Positions 61,240-64,000 of a stretch of 64,000 bases of DNA are shown one piece after another. Each line of letters starts with the position of its first letter. The stretch's first letter is position 1. The notes beneath the pieces were generated by a model that saw only the letters and a program-made list of their open reading frames with translations, was not told the DNA's origin and did no database searches. The stretch is taken from NCBI GenBank assembly GCA_903813345.2, contig CAIIXF020000008.1, positions 12,376,822-12,440,821 of the forward strand, in the 5' to 3' direction. Both the position numbers and the translations under genes were made by a program. This DNA comes from Owenia fusiformis (lineage: Eukaryota; Annelida; Polychaeta; Sabellida; Oweniidae).

Positions 61240-61506
61240 TTAAGAATCCTCCTTCAAAGTGTAACCAAAGTGCTCCCCGGGAATAGAAATTCCTTCTAGT
61301 GCATGATAATCGCGGGTAATTTGATTTTTTCGACGAAATTTATAGCTTACATCTCTAGAATTTAATATGATAATCTCATTGAAAGGAACATGCAGTTTTT
61401 GTCGATCCGTCAAGATAAAAGGCAAATGTTGCAAAAAACAACGAGTTGACACGCTGATATTTGAAATTGTAATCTCCAACATCATTGTCGACTCAGCATT
61501 AAGCAT
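61240..61506 (-). CDS. Possible exon or small gene, unassigned
   Basis: An 88-codon minus-strand frame from ATG to stop (MLNAESTMMLEITISNISVS ... IPGEHFGYTLKEDS). Composition is protein-like and it does not overlap any repeat I can see. No domain is recognised. It could be the last exon of a gene that comes in from beyond the right edge, convergent with the plus-strand exon at 60688. Confidence 0.3.
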   Translation of the reverse strand: MLNAESTMMLEITISNISVSTRCFLQHLPFILTDRQKLHVPFNEIIILNSRDVSYKFRRKNQITRDYHALEGISIPGEHFGYTLKEDS

Positions 61507-62689
61507 TGATCAAGTCACTGTCTATTTGTCATGGAATTTGCATGTTTTTTGATCAGTTTTTTATTTTATAAGACCACATCAACTTCATCAACTTATGCTA
61601 AATTGTCTCTCTGGTGGAGGATGGAAGAAAAAAGAATTTACTGAAATAAGAGCTTGTTTAGAGAAGTATTAGTTAATCCATTGAACTATTTTGATTCAGG
61701 ATTAGTTTCTTAAATCTCGGCTCACACAAAATGCTTTAAGACGCATGCAAATTCTCTTTCATCTTAAGATAGATGGCACCACGACCACGTCCTGCTCTAA
61801 ATTATCCATTGATTAAAGCGAATTAGAAGCATTTAGGCATCAGAAAATCACTATATCAAGCTGATTTAAAATTTAAAGGTAAGGATTTTTAGGAAGATCA
61901 TCATATCTTTGGAATGTCATGTCTGACATCTTGTAAGATAACGTAATATTGATTGATATAAGCGAGATTATGTGGACATATATTTTATAAAATGTATCTT
62001 TGATTCAACATATAGGGAAGGGGGTGAAACAGTATAATGGCCCCCAAATTTATGCTACTAATAAACATAAGAAGATGACGTTATATAATTAAAGCATGAG
62101 AACTATCATGGATTCGGCAAAGTATATTCATCTTGAAGTATGCACCATTTTTCAAAAATTTTAAAAAGTAATATTTATATATTTGTTTACAGCACGATCC
62201 ACACGACACACATTTACGATTCAACTATCAGCAGTGGCGTAGCCAGCATTTGGTGACCAGAGGTTCGATTTTTTATGTTATCCACAAACTTCCCCCTCAT
62301 CGGTGTACCTCACATAAAAGCATTTTTGTATTTGTCATACATACAATTTACACCCCTCCAAAGGTTTGGCAACCGTTACATCCCCATTGAGTGTTTAAGC
62401 CTCCTTGTGGTTGAATGCTTATTTTTATAATATGTATACAGTAGTGTTAAGAAAAAAAATTAACATCATTTCCGATACCTCCATTTTGTTTTCGCAAAAT
62501 GTAATTGAATTTGAAAATGTTAGACAATTCGATTTTCTATATTGAAATCTGAATCAAGGGTTAGCATACATTGAGCTAACTTTTGTAAAGGGCGAATTCT
62601 AACATATCTTTAAGGAACATATTTTTAATGAGCTATTTTATTGGGAAATCCTCATTCCTAATTCATTCTTTATATTAGAGTTCATTCAA
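61507..62689. other. No recognised gene
   Basis: AT-rich DNA before a LINE remnant. Nothing further is supported. Confidence 0.4.
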
Positions 62690-63250
62690 AATTATGTCAA
62701 ATTTTGTTTTTCTTACTTTATATCAATGATTTAGCTGATGCAGTTTTAAATAGCACTCTGTACCTTTATGCTGATGATAGCTAAATTTTTCTACCTGTCA
62801 AAAAGGAGAACTCAGCCCGTCAGACATATCTAGAACTCTAACAAGATGTTGATAGAATAGAAAACTGGTCAACGATTTGGAAATTAAAATTTAAGACTAG
62901 TAAAAGCAAGGAAGTATTTTACCAGTCTAATTTAAGAACCCAAGTTGCCCAAATTCCGGTTGTGTTAAATGGTGACGCTATTCCATTTACTTATAGTCAT
63001 AAACATCTTGGTATTATTGTAGAACAGTCTTTAAATTTTGAAGAACATATTACTAGTATTATTGTTAAATGTAACAGGATGTTGAACTCACTTATGGCAC
63101 AAAGCATAACTTAAGATCAAAACATCTAGAGAAGATTTATATGGCTTTCATACTTCCTCATTTAGAATATTATATATCATATTTGTGCAAATTTAAAGGA
63201 AGTAGTGCGCTCTCCATTATGATCTCCCCATGAAGAAAAATTAATTCATC
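62690..63250 (+). mobile_element. LINE reverse transcriptase remnant
   Basis: The plus strand reads FFLLYINDLADAVLNSTLYL then YADDS, the catalytic motif of a non-LTR reverse transcriptase, followed by DRIENWSTIWKLKFKTSKSK, HKHLGIIVEQSLNFEEHIT and KCNRMLNSLM, the usual thumb-region order. Several in-frame stops (one just after YADDS) show it is dead. Both ends are missing; the order YINDL...YADDS...HLGI suits the Jockey/CR1 group, but the clade is not certain. Confidence 0.85.
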
Positions 63251-64000
63251 TGATTTTACAAAATGAGTATACTGCTTTTATTATTACATTTATATACATA
63301 CTAGTATAGTATCTTGTTGACCTATCAGTCATTCCAGATAGTAATGCCCCAATCGGTTTTCAGAAAATGATAAAAATAAAGTTTCTCCATTTCACGTCAT
63401 ACCTTGTTATTTTATGAGGTTATATGTCTACAGCATAATACTAAAAAATTGGCTTTTAGACTCTTTTGGTTTCGTAGTAATTTTGATTTGAAATATGTGG
63501 TCCAAATCTAAAGTTTTTGTGCCATTTTAAATTACGTTATAGGTACCATCTTAATTGATTTGAATACTTCTTAATTTATGACAGTGCTACCAAATAAAAT
63601 GTTTTTCGACCTTTAAGTACAGACATTAGGGCACTGATACTTATCAGGAGGATTAATGATTGTTGGCTTTTGAACTTTTTTTGCTCAATTACAAATATTT
63701 TATATGTTTGTCCTTTAAATTGTAATTTCCATAATGTTTGTCAGTCATTCAATCATTAAGTGTAAATCTTTTGTGACCATTGCCTCGGTTTAATACTTTT
63801 TAGCAGAGCAAAGGAGTATATCTCTGCATTGTTAAACACTAATATTGGATACTGTCATGGTTATCTATTTGTAAAAAAACTCAAACATTAAACATGCCTA
63901 TATTGTAACGTAGATTAATTGCTGGGAACTGACATTTTCAATTCAATCAGTTGCACAATATAGTGATTTCCAAAGAATTAGCTTGGTCCGTTTTAAATAT
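63251..64000. other. No recognised gene at the right edge
   Basis: AT-rich DNA following the LINE remnant; it may include more of its decayed 3' region. Nothing further is supported. Confidence 0.4.

Noticed and set aside
1-64000. tRNA, rRNA or other structural RNA genes
   Set aside because: No cloverleaf-like or rRNA-like segment was noticed on reading either strand; a covariance-model scan would be needed to exclude diverged ones.

Overview
The window looks like nuclear DNA from an AT-rich invertebrate animal genome, probably marine. Genes are split by introns with GT-AG borders, and introns and intergenic DNA are full of DNA transposons, MITEs, LINE fragments and tandem repeats. The gene set (sushi/EGF/chitin-binding secreted proteins, an ASIC-type sodium channel, a CDADC1-type deaminase) is metazoan. 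I cannot fix the phylum; a lophotrochozoan (mollusc, brachiopod) or an ambulacrarian would both fit. No operon-like or prokaryotic signal is present. Layout: (1) 943-7886 (-) and 8388-19919 (-) are two complete tandem paralogues. Both encode a signal peptide, three sushi (CCP) domains, EGF, then sushi repeats and a C-terminal chitin-binding type-2 (peritrophin) domain. The upstream paralogue (23 exons, about 1484 residues) carries a large central body that the downstream one (8 exons, about 480 residues) lacks. All splice phases close in both models. (2) 20440-21517 is a mariner-like relic. (3) 23067-34642 (-) is a complete six-exon DEG/ENaC channel of ASIC type, about 496 residues. Its introns hold a 2.1 kb TIR transposon, a LINE fragment, a TTAA-flanked MITE and a hAT-like MITE. 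(4) 35593-44298 (+) holds the last four exons of a CDADC1-type cytidine/dCMP deaminase; the first deaminase domain is not visible. Its last intron is mostly a 5.2 kb nest of inverted repeats. (5) 44461-48250 is repeat-rich: two element families with internal tandem arrays, then a decayed C2H2 zinc-finger array. (6) 48950-52190 holds MITEs and one mariner-like element nested in another. (7) 54333-57158 (+) encodes a signal peptide followed by two tandem copies of a domain that resembles PLAT, each split by a 27- or 36-nt micro-exon. (8) 58099-63250 holds a Mutator-like element with 9-bp target duplications, two small TA-flanked MITEs, two unassigned possible exons and a LINE reverse transcriptase remnant. 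The secreted sushi/EGF/peritrophin pair suggests an extracellular matrix or glycan-recognition role (inference). The channel and deaminase genes lie head to head with about 950 bp between their visible coding ends and have no evident functional link to the others. The transposons are well preserved at their ends: target-site duplications of TA, TTAA, 5, 8 and 9 bp can be read directly, so several superfamilies have been active in this lineage.
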